Below the pieces are notes generated by a model that did not search any database, had not been told where the DNA came from, and worked only from the letters and a program-made list of their open reading frames with translations. A stretch of DNA of 64,000 nucleotides, taken from the NCBI GenBank assembly GCA_003162475.1, contig PMOI01000013.1:29580-93579 (forward strand), read 5' to 3'. This document shows positions 47,715 through 59,888 of this stretch, in pieces. Origin of the DNA: Acidimicrobiaceae bacterium (GTDB lineage: Bacteria; Actinomycetota; Acidimicrobiia; Acidimicrobiales; RAAP-2). A program made the position numbers and the translations under genes. The stretch's first letter is position 1, and each line of letters starts with the position of its first letter.

Positions 47715-50700
47715 ATGACCAGAAACCTCTACGACCCCTCTTTCGAGCACGACGCCTGCGGCGTGGGCATGGTCGCGGACCTGACCGGCCGCGCGACCAA
47801 CGCCACCGTGCGCGACGCACTGACGATCCTGGAAAACCTCGAGCACCGCGGCGCCACGGGCTCGGACGTCGACTCCGGGGACGGCGCGGGAATCCTCATC
47901 CAGATGCCCGACGCGTTCATTCGATGCGTCTTCGGCGACGAAGTGCCCGAGAAGGGCAACTATGGCGTGGCGAACTGGATGGTGGCCCCCGCGTTGGACG
48001 TCAACCTGGTGAAGGAGACGGTCCAGTTCGCCCTTTCACGCGTTGGCCTCACGTCGGGGTCCTGGCGCGAGGTTCCGGTCGATTCGTCAATTCTCGGACC
48101 CACCTCGAAGGCGTCGGAACCACGCTTCTTTCAGCAACTCATCGTTCGAGTGGACAACGGCGAGACGGCTCCCTTGGAGCGCGCTCTCTACTGTGCTCGC
48201 AAGGTCATCGAGCACACGATGGACGTGTACGCGTCGTCGTGTTCGTCCCAGGTGCTCATCTATAAGGGCATGCTGACCTCGCCCCAGCTGCGTCTTTACT
48301 TCAAAGACCTCACCGACGAACGTCTGACGTCGGCGATCGCGGTGGTGCACAGTCGATTCTCCACGAACGTGTTACCTCGCTGGGATCTGGCCCAGCCCTT
48401 TCGCTACATCGCCCATAACGGTGAGATCAACACTGTCCGGGGCAACCGTAATTGGATGACCGCTCGAGAGACGACACTCGAGAGTGACGCCATGCCAATG
48501 GCGGTCAGTGAGCTCACGCCCATCATCACGCCCAACATGAGTGACTCGGCCAGCTTCGACGAAGTCGTCGAACTCCTCGTACACTCCGGGCGCTCCCTGC
48601 CGCACGCCGTGTTGATGATGATTCCTGAAGCCTGGGAGCGATCGACCACGATGAGTCCAAGCCGTCGCGCGTTCTACCGCTACCACGCCGGTCTGATGGA
48701 ACCGTGGGACGGGCCCGCCTCGGTGACCTTCTGCGACGGAACGGTCGCTGGTGCCGTGCTGGACCGAAACGGACTCCGTCCGGCGCGTTACTGGGTCACG
48801 AAGGACAAGCGCGTCATCCTCGCGAGTGAAGTCGGCGTCTTGCCGATCGATCCGTCGAACATAGAACGCAAGGGCCGTTTGCAACCCGGTCGGGTCTTTC
48901 TCGTTGACGTCGAACAGGGTCGGATCATCGACGACGAAGAACTAAAGGAGACGTTGGCTTCGAGGGCGCCCTACGCGGAGTGGCTCGATCGCCACCAAAT
49001 CTCCCTCGACGAGATCGAGACCACGTCGTCGTTGGCTCCCGAGTACCTCTCCATTGTTCGCCAGCAAGAGAGTTTTGGCTACAGCGAAGAAGACCTGCGT
49101 CTCATCGTGCGCCACATGGCCCAAGTGGGCGAAGAACCCATTGGTTCGATGGGCTCGGACGCCACCTTGCCCGTGCTCTCGAAGTTTCCGCGATCGATCT
49201 TTGACTACTTCACGCAACTCTTCGCCCAGGTGACGAACCCACCCCTCGACGCGATTCGTGAAGAGTTGGTGACGTCGACGCGCGTGGTCATTGGCGGCGA
49301 GGAGAACCTTCTGCGCGAGAGCGAAGAGCACTGCCAGCAGATCGTCCTGGCGTCACCAGTGCTGAGCGTCAACGAACTGCAGAAGATCCGTTACATCAAT
49401 GAACAGGCGGGCGTCGAAGGTTTTCGCACGACGGCCATTGACGGACTCTTCCTGGCTCACGGTGACGACAGCGCGGCCGACCGGCTGGCGAACGCGCTCG
49501 ACGACGTCACCAACCAAGTCGTCGAACAGGTTCGCTCGGGAGTCAACATCGTCATCTTGAGTGACCGCGGCACGTCGATCACTCACGCCGCGATTCCGAG
49601 TCTCCTTCTGGCCTCGGCGGTGCACCACCGCCTCGTCGCCGAACACCTGCGCACGAACGCGGCCCTCATCATCGAGGCCGGGGACGTTCGTGAGGTACAC
49701 CACCTTGCGCTCTTGCTCGGCTTCGGAGCCTCGGCTGTCTGTCCGTACCTCGCCTACGAGTCGATCGACGCGCTCATCGAAGAGGGCGAGCTCACCGAGC
49801 TCACCGCCATGGACGCGCGCTACAAGTACGGTAAGACTCTCAACAAGGGCGTCGTGAAGGTCATGTCCAAGATGGGTGTGTCGACCGTCGCGAGTTACGT
49901 CGGATCGCAGCTCTTTGAGCCCGTGGGCCTATCCGACGATGTCTTGTCACGCTACTTTCCGGGCTTTCACTCTCGTCTGGGTGGCGTCACGCTCGAACAC
50001 CTCGCCAACGACGTGTTGCGTTGGCACACGAGCGCCTTCGAGCCCGAAGTGGGCGAACGCGTCGAAATCACCAATCACGGCGAGTACCAGTGGCGTCGCG
50101 ACGGTGAACTCCATCTCTTCAATCCACGTACGGTCCAGAAACTCCAGCACGCCACGCGCGAGAAGCGCTTCGACCTCTTCAAGGAGTACACGACGCTCGT
50201 GGACGAACAGAGCGAAGGAAAGTTGACGCTTCGCTCCTTGTTGTCACTGGTCCCGAGTGCGTCACCGCTGCCCCTCGACGAGGTGGAAAGCGTGGCGTCG
50301 ATCGTGAAGCGCTTCAGCACGGGCGCGATGTCCTACGGCTCGATCTCCGAAGAGGCGCACACGACGCTCGCCGTCGCGATGAACCGTCTGGGCGCGAAGT
50401 CCAACACCGGCGAAGGGGGAGAGGACGAAGAACGTTTCGACACGTCCGACCCTAAGCACAACACGCGCTCGGCCATCAAGCAAGTCGCGTCGGGTCGTTT
50501 CGGGGTCACGAGCCAGTTCCTCGTGAACGCCGACGACCTGCAGATCAAGATGGCCCAGGGCGCCAAGCCCGGTGAGGGCGGTCAACTCCCGGGCACCAAG
50601 GTCTATCCCTGGATCGCCAAGACGCGCCACTCGACGCCCGGCGTGGGCCTCATCTCGCCACCTCCGCACCACGACATCTACTCCATTGAAGACCTCGCGC

Positions 50701-52155
50701 AGCTCATCTACGACCTCAAATGCGCCAACGACCAGGCCCGTGTGCACGTCAAGCTCGTCAGCGAGCAGGGCGTGGGCACGATCGCGGCGGGCGTCGCGAA
50801 AGCACACGCCGACGTCATCTTGATCTCGGGCCACGACGGGGGGACCGGAGCGGCGCCCCTGACCTCGCTCAAACACGCGGGGACACCCTGGGAGTTGGGA
50901 CTCGCCGAAGCGCACCAGACACTCGCCGCCAACGGTCTTCGTAGCCGCGTCACACTCCAGACCGACGGGCAACTCAAGACCGGGCGCGACGTCATCGTGG
51001 CGGCTTTGCTCGGCGCCGAGGAGTTTGGCTTCGCCACTGCGCCCCTGGTCGTGGCGGGATGCGTGATGATGCGCGTCTGTCACCTCGACACCTGTCCAGT
51101 GGGCATCGCCACCCAGAATCCCAAGCTGCGCGAACGCTTCCAGGGTAAGCCCGAGTTCGTCGAGAACTTCTTCGAATTCATTGCGCAAGAGGTGCGCGAG
51201 AATCTAGCGATGCTGGGCGCGCGAACGGTTGACGAATTGATCGGCGACGTGTCGAAGCTGCAGTTCAACGAGTTGGGCGATCCGACGAACGACCTCGACC
51301 TCTCGGCCCTGTTGGCGGTGGTGGCGCCCGATCAACGTCGCCAGAGCGTGAAACAGGACCACGGACTTGACGGCGCGCTCGACTGGGCGTTCCTCTCTGA
51401 CGCGGTCACGGCGGCGACGAACGGTTCGGCGTTTCACTACGCCACCGACGTTCGCAACGTCAATCGTGCGGTCGGCACGCTCACGGGCAGCGCCGTGACG
51501 CGCGCACTGGGTTCGAGGGTCCTTGGTGACGACCACATTCAGATCGATTTGCGCGGTTCCGCGGGACAGAGCCTGGGCGCCTTCATGCCAGCGGGTCTCA
51601 CGATCCGCTTGAGCGGCGACACCAATGACTACGCCGGCAAGGGACTATCGGGCGGGCGGATCGTGATTCGCCCCGACGCCTCGGCGACGTTCGCGAGTGA
51701 TGAGAACATCATCGCGGGCAACGTCATTGGCTACGGAGCGACGAGTGGCGAGATCTTCATCAGTGGCATCGTGGGGGAGCGCTGCGCGGTGCGTAACTCG
51801 GGCGCCACGGTCGTCGTCGAGGGCACCGGCGACCACGCCTGTGAGTACATGACCGGTGGCGTGGTCGTGATTCTCGGTGACGTTGGACGCAACCTCGCCG
51901 CCGGCATGTCGGGCGGCACGCTCTACCTCTACGACCCGAACGTCACCGTGCACGATCATCTGAGCGCCGGGGTCTACGAGATTGATTTACTCGAGAGCGA
52001 GGACGACGTGAAACTCTTCGCGCTCCTCGAGCGATTCCGTGACGAGACCGGCTCGAAGAAGGCCGATCGACTGCTCAAGGATTGGCGGAGCGAGCGGATG
52101 AACTTCATACGTCTCGAGACCTCGGAGTACCAACGGATTCGTGACGAGGCGAAGG

Positions 52156-52163
<8 letters not shown>
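47715..52163 (+). CDS. gltB: Glutamate synthase (NADPH), large subunit
   Basis: Converts glutamine and 2-oxoglutarate to two glutamates, 1482 residues. The Ntn-type amidotransferase domain starts with FEHDACGVGMVAD, whose Cys (residue 15) becomes the mature N-terminus after removal of a 14-residue propeptide. The FMN synthase domain has SYGSISEEAHTTLAVAMNRLG and TGEGGEDEERF, then PGVGLISPPPHHDIYSIEDL. The 3Fe-4S cysteines are in CVMMRVCHLDTCPVGIATQNP. A C-terminal beta-helix (GxxGG repeats near SGGRIVIRPD, MTGGVVVILG) completes it. It overlaps gltD by eight bases. Confidence 0.97.
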
Positions 52164-53586
<1,423 letters not shown>

Positions 53587-53642
53587 CCCCGAGACGAGTC
53601 GGCGTTTTGTAGCATCGAGCCAACGGTGTTTCGAGGGGGATC

Positions 53643-55259
53643 ATGAAGAGCACTATGCAAGACGCGCCGCTGTTGATCAGTGGCATCCTTCGCCACGGTG
53701 AGTACGTCTACGCGGACAAGAAGGTCTTTACCGTGACGCCCGATGGGGTTGACGAGGCGACGTTCTTTCAGATCGCGCAGCGCGCACAGCAACTCGCCGC
53801 GGCCCTTACGAAGCTGGGCGTGAAGCGAGGAGACCGTGTCGCCACCTTCATGTGGAACAACCAGGCACACATGGAGGCGTACCTCGCCATCCCGTCCATG
53901 GGCGCGGTGTTGCACACCTTGAACATTCGACTCTTCCCCGAGCAACTCGTCTACATCATCAAGCACGCCGAAGACGAGATCATCATCGTTGACGCCTCCC
54001 TCGCGGGGGCGTTCGCGAAGGTTCGTGACCAGATACCCCTGGTCAAGACGATCATCGTGAACGGTCCGGAGGCCACCGGCGTACTCGGCGAGACGCTGGA
54101 CTACGACACGCTCGTCGCCGCCGAGCGCCCTGGCTTCGAGTGGCCAGAACTCGACGAACGTGACGCCGCGATCATGTGTTACACCTCGGGCACGACGGGT
54201 AATCCCAAGGGTGTCGTGTATTCGCACCGATCTACGTGGCTGCACTCCATGGCCTCGATGACCGCCAATTCGGTGGGACTGTGTGAGAAGGACCGAAGCC
54301 TCTTGATCGTGCCGATGTTTCACGTCAACGCCTGGGGCTCGGTCTACACGTCGTTCTTCGCGGGCGTGGAGCTCATCATGCCCCAGATGTTCCTTCAAGG
54401 TGCGCCGATCATCAAGATGATCCGCGAACTAAGGCCAACGATCTCACTCGGTGTGCCGACGATATGGAACGACGTGTTGCGGGTGGCCGAGACGACACCC
54501 GAGACTGACTTGTCGAGTCTGCGCGCCATCCTGGCTGGTGGCGCGGCGGTGCCGCGCACAATGATCGAGTCGTTTCGCGACCTCTACGGCATCAACGTCC
54601 TCCAAGGTTGGGGCATGACCGAGACCAGCCCGTTGGCCGCGGTGTCGATTCCCCCCGCGGGCACACCGCCCGAACTCGAGATCGACTACCGCGTGAAGGC
54701 CGGTCGCCTCGTGGCGGGTGTGGAAGTGCGCCTCACCGACGACGACGGCACCGTGCTCGCTCGCGACGGCAAGACCGTTGGTGAGTTCGAGATTCGCGGT
54801 CCGTGGGTCACCGGTTCGTACTTTGGCGTGGACGACCCCGACAAGTTCCGTGACGGGTGGTTGCGCACCGGCGACATTGGCACGCTCGACGAAGAGGGTT
54901 TCATGGTGGTCAGCGACCGAACGAAGGACGTCATCAAGTCAGGGGGTGAGTGGATAAGTTCGGTCGATCTCGAGGTCACGATGATGGCCCACCCGGCCGT
55001 CTTCGAAGCCGCGGTGATCGCGGTGCCTGACGAGAAGTGGCAAGAACGTCCGCTCTGTTGTGTGGTGTTGAAACCCGACGCCACCGTGGGTGTGCAAGAA
55101 CTGAAGGCCTTTCTCGCGGAGCGCGTGGCGAAGTGGTGGCTACCCGAACGGTGGGCCTTCATCGAGAGCGTGCCCAAGACCAGCGTGGGCAAGTTCGACA
55201 AGAAGGTGCTGCGCGCCCAGTACGCCGAGGGTGCCCTCGACGTCGTAACCGTCGACTAG
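53643..55259 (+). CDS. Fatty acyl-CoA synthetase (AMP-binding family)
   Basis: A 538-residue ANL-superfamily ligase. The phosphate-binding loop is [21 protein letters not shown], then [55 protein letters not shown] and the C-terminal [14 protein letters not shown] with the catalytic lysine. It most resembles medium/long-chain acyl-CoA ligases (AlkK type). GAGGGGGAT is the ribosome binding site. It probably has its own promoter with TAGCAT upstream of 53620; the chain length accepted is not predictable. Confidence 0.9.
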   Translation: MKSTMQDAPLLISGILRHGEYVYADKKVFTVTPDGVDEATFFQIAQRAQQLAAALTKLGVKRGDRVATFMWNNQAHMEAYLAIPSMGAVLHTLNIRLFPEQLVYIIKHAEDEIIIVDASLAGAFAKVRDQIPLVKTIIVNGPEATGVLGETLDYDTLVAAERPGFEWPELDERDAAIMCYTSGTTGNPKGVVYSHRSTWLHSMASMTANSVGLCEKDRSLLIVPMFHVNAWGSVYTSFFAGVELIMPQMFLQGAPIIKMIRELRPTISLGVPTIWNDVLRVAETTPETDLSSLRAILAGGAAVPRTMIESFRDLYGINVLQGWGMTETSPLAAVSIPPAGTPPELEIDYRVKAGRLVAGVEVRLTDDDGTVLARDGKTVGEFEIRGPWVTGSYFGVDDPDKFRDGWLRTGDIGTLDEEGFMVVSDRTKDVIKSGGEWISSVDLEVTMMAHPAVFEAAVIAVPDEKWQERPLCCVVLKPDATVGVQELKAFLAERVAKWWLPERWAFIESVPKTSVGKFDKKVLRAQYAEGALDVVTVD

Positions 55260-55456
55260 TGGAGTCACTGGACGATCTCGCCGACGAGGTAGCCGCGCTG
55301 GAGCGTCGCGTCGCCGACGCCATCTTCGACACGGTCAGAGCGCAGCTGCGCAGCGACGAGGTCGAGAGCGCCAAAGAGCTCGAACGCCAACTCTCAAGGG
55401 TGCGACGGAGCCTCCAAAAGGCTGAGCACCTACTTCGACGCAGCGACGCCGACTAG
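55259..55456 (+). CDS. 65-residue coiled-coil protein
   Basis: A small gene overlapping the last base of the acyl-CoA ligase stop and starting with GTG. The product is nearly all helix: ESLDDLADEVAALERRVADAIFDTVRAQL and AKELERQLSRVRRSLQKAEHLLRRS have clear heptad spacing of Leu, Val and Ala with many Arg and Glu, predicting a short coiled coil. No family is recognised. Its position suggests translational coupling to the ligase. The end overlaps the convergent LOG-family gene by four bases. Confidence 0.6.
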   Translation: MESLDDLADEVAALERRVADAIFDTVRAQLRSDEVESAKELERQLSRVRRSLQKAEHLLRRSDAD

Positions 55457-56430
55457 ATAGCCCAGTCGTTGACGACGTCGATCACCTGTCGCAGGTTGGA
55501 GTAGTTGCGTCCGTCGAAGGCAAACGAGAGGGTCTGGTCGTTCTCCACTTGGTAGCCGTCGCCTTCGTCGAACATCGGCACCTTCGCGCGTAGGTCGCTG
55601 AGTTGTTCCAGCGTGGGCGCGTGGTGAAGGGACATCAGCCCACGCGGTCCGTCGACGGCGAAGTCCCGGTAGTTCGAGTAGAAGTGCTCGATCTCTTCGA
55701 CGGTGTCGGCGATCGTGGTCGCCAGCCGAACGAGGAACATGTCGTCGGTCGCGACGTAGTGATTTCGCACGATACCTTCTTCAATGAAGGCCATCCACTG
55801 CTTCCAGAACATGCCGTCGGGCGTGTCGAGCAAGATGACCGGTGCGGGCGTGGTCTTTCCGGTGTCGAGCAACGTCAAGACTTCGAAGAGTTCGTCCATG
55901 GTGCCGAGTCCGCCCGGCAGGACGACGAACGCGTTCGAGGGGCGCGTCAGGGCGACTTTGCGCGTGAAGAAGTACTTCATGGTCACGAGATTGTCGACGC
56001 TGTCGATGTAGGCGTTGGCGTTCTGCTCGAAGGGCAGTTGGATGTTGACACCAAGCGTATTGGCCATGCCGGCGCCCTTCGCCGACGCCTCCATGATCCC
56101 GGGACCGGCCCCCGAGATGATGATCCAGTGGCGTTCGGCCATGGCCTGCGCCAATTCGCGCGTCATCTCGTAGAGCGGACTGTCAATCTTCGTTCGAGCC
56201 GAGCCGAAGATGGTCATCTTGGAGCGGTCGCTCCACTTTTCGAAAAGATTGAACGCTTCAAGGAGTTCGTCGACCGCGCGCACGGCGACGCGCAGGTTCT
56301 TCGTTTCAGCGTCGGACTCGGCCACCGCGACGACGCGCGCGAGAAGGTCGTGCAAAAGTGCGCGCCGGTCGTCCGAGAGCGCGGTGTCCTCGGCGATATC
56401 GTCCAGGAGAGTTTCGATGAGTGAGGCCAC
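55453..56430 (-). CDS. LOG family (TIGR00730-type) Rossmann-fold protein
   Basis: A 325-residue protein of the lysine-decarboxylase-like LOG family. The family motif PGGxGTxxE is read as VVLPGGLGTMDELFEVLTL, preceded by IISGAGPGIMEASAKGAG and the FTRKVAL segment. Some relatives are cytokinin nucleotide phosphoribohydrolases, others nucleosidases of unknown role; this one has a helical N-terminal extension of about 75 residues. The GTG at 56430 begins two bases after the fbiC stop. It is probably co-expressed with fbiC. Confidence 0.88.
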   Translation of the reverse strand: MASLIETLLDDIAEDTALSDDRRALLHDLLARVVAVAESDAETKNLRVAVRAVDELLEAFNLFEKWSDRSKMTIFGSARTKIDSPLYEMTRELAQAMAERHWIIISGAGPGIMEASAKGAGMANTLGVNIQLPFEQNANAYIDSVDNLVTMKYFFTRKVALTRPSNAFVVLPGGLGTMDELFEVLTLLDTGKTTPAPVILLDTPDGMFWKQWMAFIEEGIVRNHYVATDDMFLVRLATTIADTVEEIEHFYSNYRDFAVDGPRGLMSLHHAPTLEQLSDLRAKVPMFDEGDGYQVENDQTLSFAFDGRNYSNLRQVIDVVNDWAI

Positions 56431-56432
56431 GA

Positions 56433-58694
56433 TTACAACGTCTGGTAGAGGGTGCTTCGCTGGTGCAGTGGTCGACCGAGCGGCGCGACGAGGTCTTCCA
56501 GCGACTTGACGTCCATCTCTTGGCCGTGAGTGGCCCCCGCGGCTCGTGAGATGTTCTCGTCCATCAAGGTACCGCCGAGGTCGTTCGCGCCCGCCTGGAG
56601 GATCCGCCTCGAACCTTCGACGCCCATCTTCACCCAACTCACCTGAATGTTGTCAATTAGCGTCGCGTAGTGCAGACGCGCGACTGCGTGCATCAACACG
56701 GCCTCTCTGAAAGTCGGACCCTTGCGTGAACGACCCTTCAAGAACAGCGGCGTCGCCATGTGAACGAAAGGGAGGGGGACGAACTCGGTGAAGCCGCCGG
56801 TCTCCTTCTGCAGTTCTCGCGTGCGAAGGAGGTGTGTGGCCCAACTCTCGGGTCCTTCAACGGCGCCGAACATGATGGTGATGTTCGAGCGAAGTCCTAC
56901 CTCGTGCGCCGTGCGATGGACCTCGAGCCACTGATCCGAGTTGATCTTGTCGGGACAGAGAACGGCGCGGATCCGGTCGTCGAGAATCTCCGCCGCGGTG
57001 CCCGGAAGAGTCTTCAGTCCCGCGTTCTTCAATCGCGTGAGGTACGTCGCGAGGTCTTGTTCCGAGCGCCGAGCACCCTCGAAGACCTCGAGTGCGCTGA
57101 AGGCGTGAATGTGAATTGAGGGTGACCCGGCACGCACGGCGGCCACGACGTGGATGTAGTAGTCGCCGTCAAAGTTGGGGTGGATGCCGCCCTGGAGGCA
57201 GACTTCGGTCGCTCCACGCTGTTCGGCTTCACGAACGCGCTCGCTGATCTCATCGAGGGTCAAGAGATAGGGATCGCCGCGAAGGTTCAGTGACAGGGGG
57301 CCCTTCGAGAAGGCGCAGAAGCGACACTTGAATGTGCAGACGTTGGTGTAGTTGATGTTGCGATTGATGACGAAACTCACCGCGTCGCCCACGAGGTCCT
57401 GGCGAACAGCGTTGGCGAGGTCCACGACGGCGTTGTAGTCGCCGCCGCGAGCGTTAAAGAGCGTGACGAGTTCGTGCGCGTCGAACTCGTAGCCCGGTGA
57501 GTAGCGCGCGAGCAGACTCGTCACGTCGTTTGTCTTCAACGTCGAATCCGGCGCCGAAGGAGGGGTGTGATCGGTGCCCGAGTACCAGGCGTCATTGCGA
57601 GCCAGTGAGTGCGCGTCGGCCTGGGCTAGGACGAACGGTCGAACCTTCTCGTCGAGAAAGTCCGTTCGTTCGCCAACGAACTCGGGGTACACGGTGAGTC
57701 GCGGCGTCAGATGGAATCCGCGTCGGTCGCATTCGCCTGCGAGTGCGCTTACCGCGGGCCATGGGCGTTCGGGGTTGACGTGGTCGGCCGTGACGGGTGA
57801 AACGCCGCCGAAGTCGTCGATGCCGAAATCGAGCAGACGCGCGGGGTCGTCGCTGAGGTTTGGCGGCGCCTGCAAGTGAATGTCGTCGGGCAACAAGAGA
57901 CGCGCCACGGCGATGGTCCAGTGAAACTCCTCTTCGCTCGCGGGCGGGTGTGAGGCCATGGCGGTGCGCGCTTTTGGAAGAAAGTTCTGCACGATCACCT
58001 CTTGCACGTGACCGAACTCCTCGTGCGCCGCGGTGATGGCTTCGAGTGCGTCGATTCGGTCTTGTCGACTTTCGCCAATGCCGACCAACAACCCGGTAGT
58101 GAAGGGAATCTTCAACTCGCCCGCGAAGCGCAACGTGTCGAGACGCCGTTGTGGCTCTTTGTCGGGCGCCAATCGGTGCGCGGGCACTTCGGCCAAGGTC
58201 TCGAGCATCATGCCCTGGGACGCGCTGACCCCTCGGAGTTGGGCCAGTTCGTGTGCGTAGAGCGCGCCAGCGTTCGCGTGCGGCAATAGACCCGTACCTT
58301 CGAGCACCATCTGCGCGGCCGAAGCCACGTAGTCAACGGTCGAGTGGTAGCCGCGCGCGGCGAGCCAACGCGCCGCTTCGTCGTAGCGCAGTTCGGGTCG
58401 CTCGCCGAGCGTGAAGAGCGCTTCGGTGCAGCCGGCCTCACGCCCTGCCTGGGCGATCGCCATGACCTCATCCAAACTCAAGTAGGGCGACGCTACGTGC
58501 GCCGGCGCCTGGGCGAACGTGCAGTAGCCACAGCGATCTCGACAGAGTTTCGTAAGGGGAATGAAGACCTTGGGTGAGTACGTCACGACGAAACCGTGCG
58601 CACGCCGAGCCTTCTGGTGGGCCTCGTCAGCGAGTGAGACCGCCGACGCATTCAGTAGATCGTTCAGGGTCTCGGAACCTCGTAGCGTCGTCAT
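56433..58694 (-). CDS. fbiC: FO synthase (FbiC), fused CofG and CofH
   Basis: Bifunctional radical SAM enzyme that makes the deazaflavin FO, core of coenzyme F420, from tyrosine and a flavin precursor; 753 residues. The N-terminal CofG-like half has the cluster motif CRDRCGYCTFAQ (C51, C55, C58), and the C-terminal CofH-like half CTFKCRFCAFSKG (C453, C457, C460). Each half has its SAM-binding segments. It is shorter than the roughly 850 residues of mycobacterial FbiC. ATG follows TAGGAT and six bases. A LOG-family gene follows. Confidence 0.95.
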   Translation of the reverse strand: MTTLRGSETLNDLLNASAVSLADEAHQKARRAHGFVVTYSPKVFIPLTKLCRDRCGYCTFAQAPAHVASPYLSLDEVMAIAQAGREAGCTEALFTLGERPELRYDEAARWLAARGYHSTVDYVASAAQMVLEGTGLLPHANAGALYAHELAQLRGVSASQGMMLETLAEVPAHRLAPDKEPQRRLDTLRFAGELKIPFTTGLLVGIGESRQDRIDALEAITAAHEEFGHVQEVIVQNFLPKARTAMASHPPASEEEFHWTIAVARLLLPDDIHLQAPPNLSDDPARLLDFGIDDFGGVSPVTADHVNPERPWPAVSALAGECDRRGFHLTPRLTVYPEFVGERTDFLDEKVRPFVLAQADAHSLARNDAWYSGTDHTPPSAPDSTLKTNDVTSLLARYSPGYEFDAHELVTLFNARGGDYNAVVDLANAVRQDLVGDAVSFVINRNINYTNVCTFKCRFCAFSKGPLSLNLRGDPYLLTLDEISERVREAEQRGATEVCLQGGIHPNFDGDYYIHVVAAVRAGSPSIHIHAFSALEVFEGARRSEQDLATYLTRLKNAGLKTLPGTAAEILDDRIRAVLCPDKINSDQWLEVHRTAHEVGLRSNITIMFGAVEGPESWATHLLRTRELQKETGGFTEFVPLPFVHMATPLFLKGRSRKGPTFREAVLMHAVARLHYATLIDNIQVSWVKMGVEGSRRILQAGANDLGGTLMDENISRAAGATHGQEMDVKSLEDLVAPLGRPLHQRSTLYQTL

Positions 58695-58700
58695 GGAGTC

Positions 58701-58706
58701 ATCCTA
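58701..58706 (-). promoter_or_regulatory. -10 box of fbiC
   Basis: TAGGAT six bases before the fbiC ATG, in the 81-base gap after tal. It separates fbiC-LOG from tkt-tal as a transcription unit. Confidence 0.6.
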
Positions 58707-58775
58707 CGACGCGTTACTAAGAATTGACGCAGACTTTATTGACGCGTTGGAGCGGTTCGGAGACGTGAAACCTTG

Positions 58776-59888
58776 CTACTTCGTCGCGTTCATCTTGGAC
58801 GACACGGTCGCCAACAGTTCGTCGTAGGACTTGGCGAACGACGCCACGCCCTCGTCTTCCAACTGCAGCGTGACACGATCGAGATCGACGTCGGGCGACA
58901 ACTTCTCCAGCTCGGCGGCCTCGGCGTGAGTCGATTCCTTGTTCAAAAGATACGAGGACGCGAAGTCTGGGTGATCGAGCGCGTCGGCCAACGTCGCGTC
59001 GGGCATCGTGTTCACCGTTTCGTCACCAACCAGGCGATCGACGTACAAGAGATCGTCGTAGGTGGGATTCTTCGTGGACGTCGACGCCCAGAGTGGCCGC
59101 TGCACCTGCGCGCCGTCTGCCAGAAGCGACGTCACTACGTCTCCGTTCACACTGGTGCGGTAGAGGACGTAGGCGGCCGCGGCTTGCGCGTTCGCGGTCG
59201 TGCCGCGACGTGGGTCGCCGTCCGGGAGTAGGGCGTCCACGGCGACGTCAACGCGCGAAACGAAGAACGACGCCACGCTCGCGATGGCGCTGACGTCGTG
59301 GCCTGCGTCGTAGGCGTCGCGAATACCCGCACCCCAGGCCTCGATGACTTCGGTGTAGCGAGCCAACGAGAAGATCAGCGTCACGTTCACGTTGATGCCC
59401 GCGCCGAGCGTGGCCCGTATCGCCGGGAGACCTTCCTTGGTCGCGGGGATCTTGATCATGACGTTCGCGCGGTCCACTTTGGCGTGGAGGCGCCTCGCCG
59501 CGGCGATCGTTCCTTCAGTGTCGCGGGCGAGGCGGGGGGAGACCTCGAGGGACACGAAGCCGTCCAAGTAGCGGCGCCGACCCGCCGCAAAGTCAGCTCG
59601 CGACGTCTCGTGGACCTGGGCCAGGACGTCACAGGCGTCGCGAACGTCGTGGACAGCCAACGTCTCGAAGAGGTCCTCGGCGTTATCATCGTTCGAATCC
59701 GCGATGAGCTGGTCGTAGGCCGTCGAGGTCGCTAGTGCTTTGGCGAAGATCGAAGGGTTTGACGTGACCCCACGAACGCCGTTGGCGACGAAGGTCGCGA
59801 GCGTGCCGTCAACCAGCCAGTCTCGGCGGATGTTGTCAATCCAGGGGCTCTGACCGTAGTCGGCGTAGAGGTCGTTCAGACTGGTCAT
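58776..59888 (-). CDS. tal: Transaldolase
   Basis: Pentose phosphate pathway enzyme, 370 residues, of the long TalB-like class found in actinobacteria. The Schiff-base lysine is K146 in ANVMIKIPATKEGL. The opening WIDNIRRDWLVDGTL and GVTSNPSIFAKAL and the later NPTYDDLLYVDRLVGDETVNTMP are family hallmarks. The ATG overlaps the tkt stop by four bases, so the two are translated together. zwf and opcA, which often follow, are absent here. Confidence 0.95.
   Translation of the reverse strand: MTSLNDLYADYGQSPWIDNIRRDWLVDGTLATFVANGVRGVTSNPSIFAKALATSTAYDQLIADSNDDNAEDLFETLAVHDVRDACDVLAQVHETSRADFAAGRRRYLDGFVSLEVSPRLARDTEGTIAAARRLHAKVDRANVMIKIPATKEGLPAIRATLGAGINVNVTLIFSLARYTEVIEAWGAGIRDAYDAGHDVSAIASVASFFVSRVDVAVDALLPDGDPRRGTTANAQAAAAYVLYRTSVNGDVVTSLLADGAQVQRPLWASTSTKNPTYDDLLYVDRLVGDETVNTMPDATLADALDHPDFASSYLLNKESTHAEAAELEKLSPDVDLDRVTLQLEDEGVASFAKSYDELLATVSSKMNATK

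Noticed and set aside
50262..51188. 308-codon minus-strand frame across gltB
   Set aside because: Lies wholly opposite the FMN domain of gltB; composition typical of a shadow frame.
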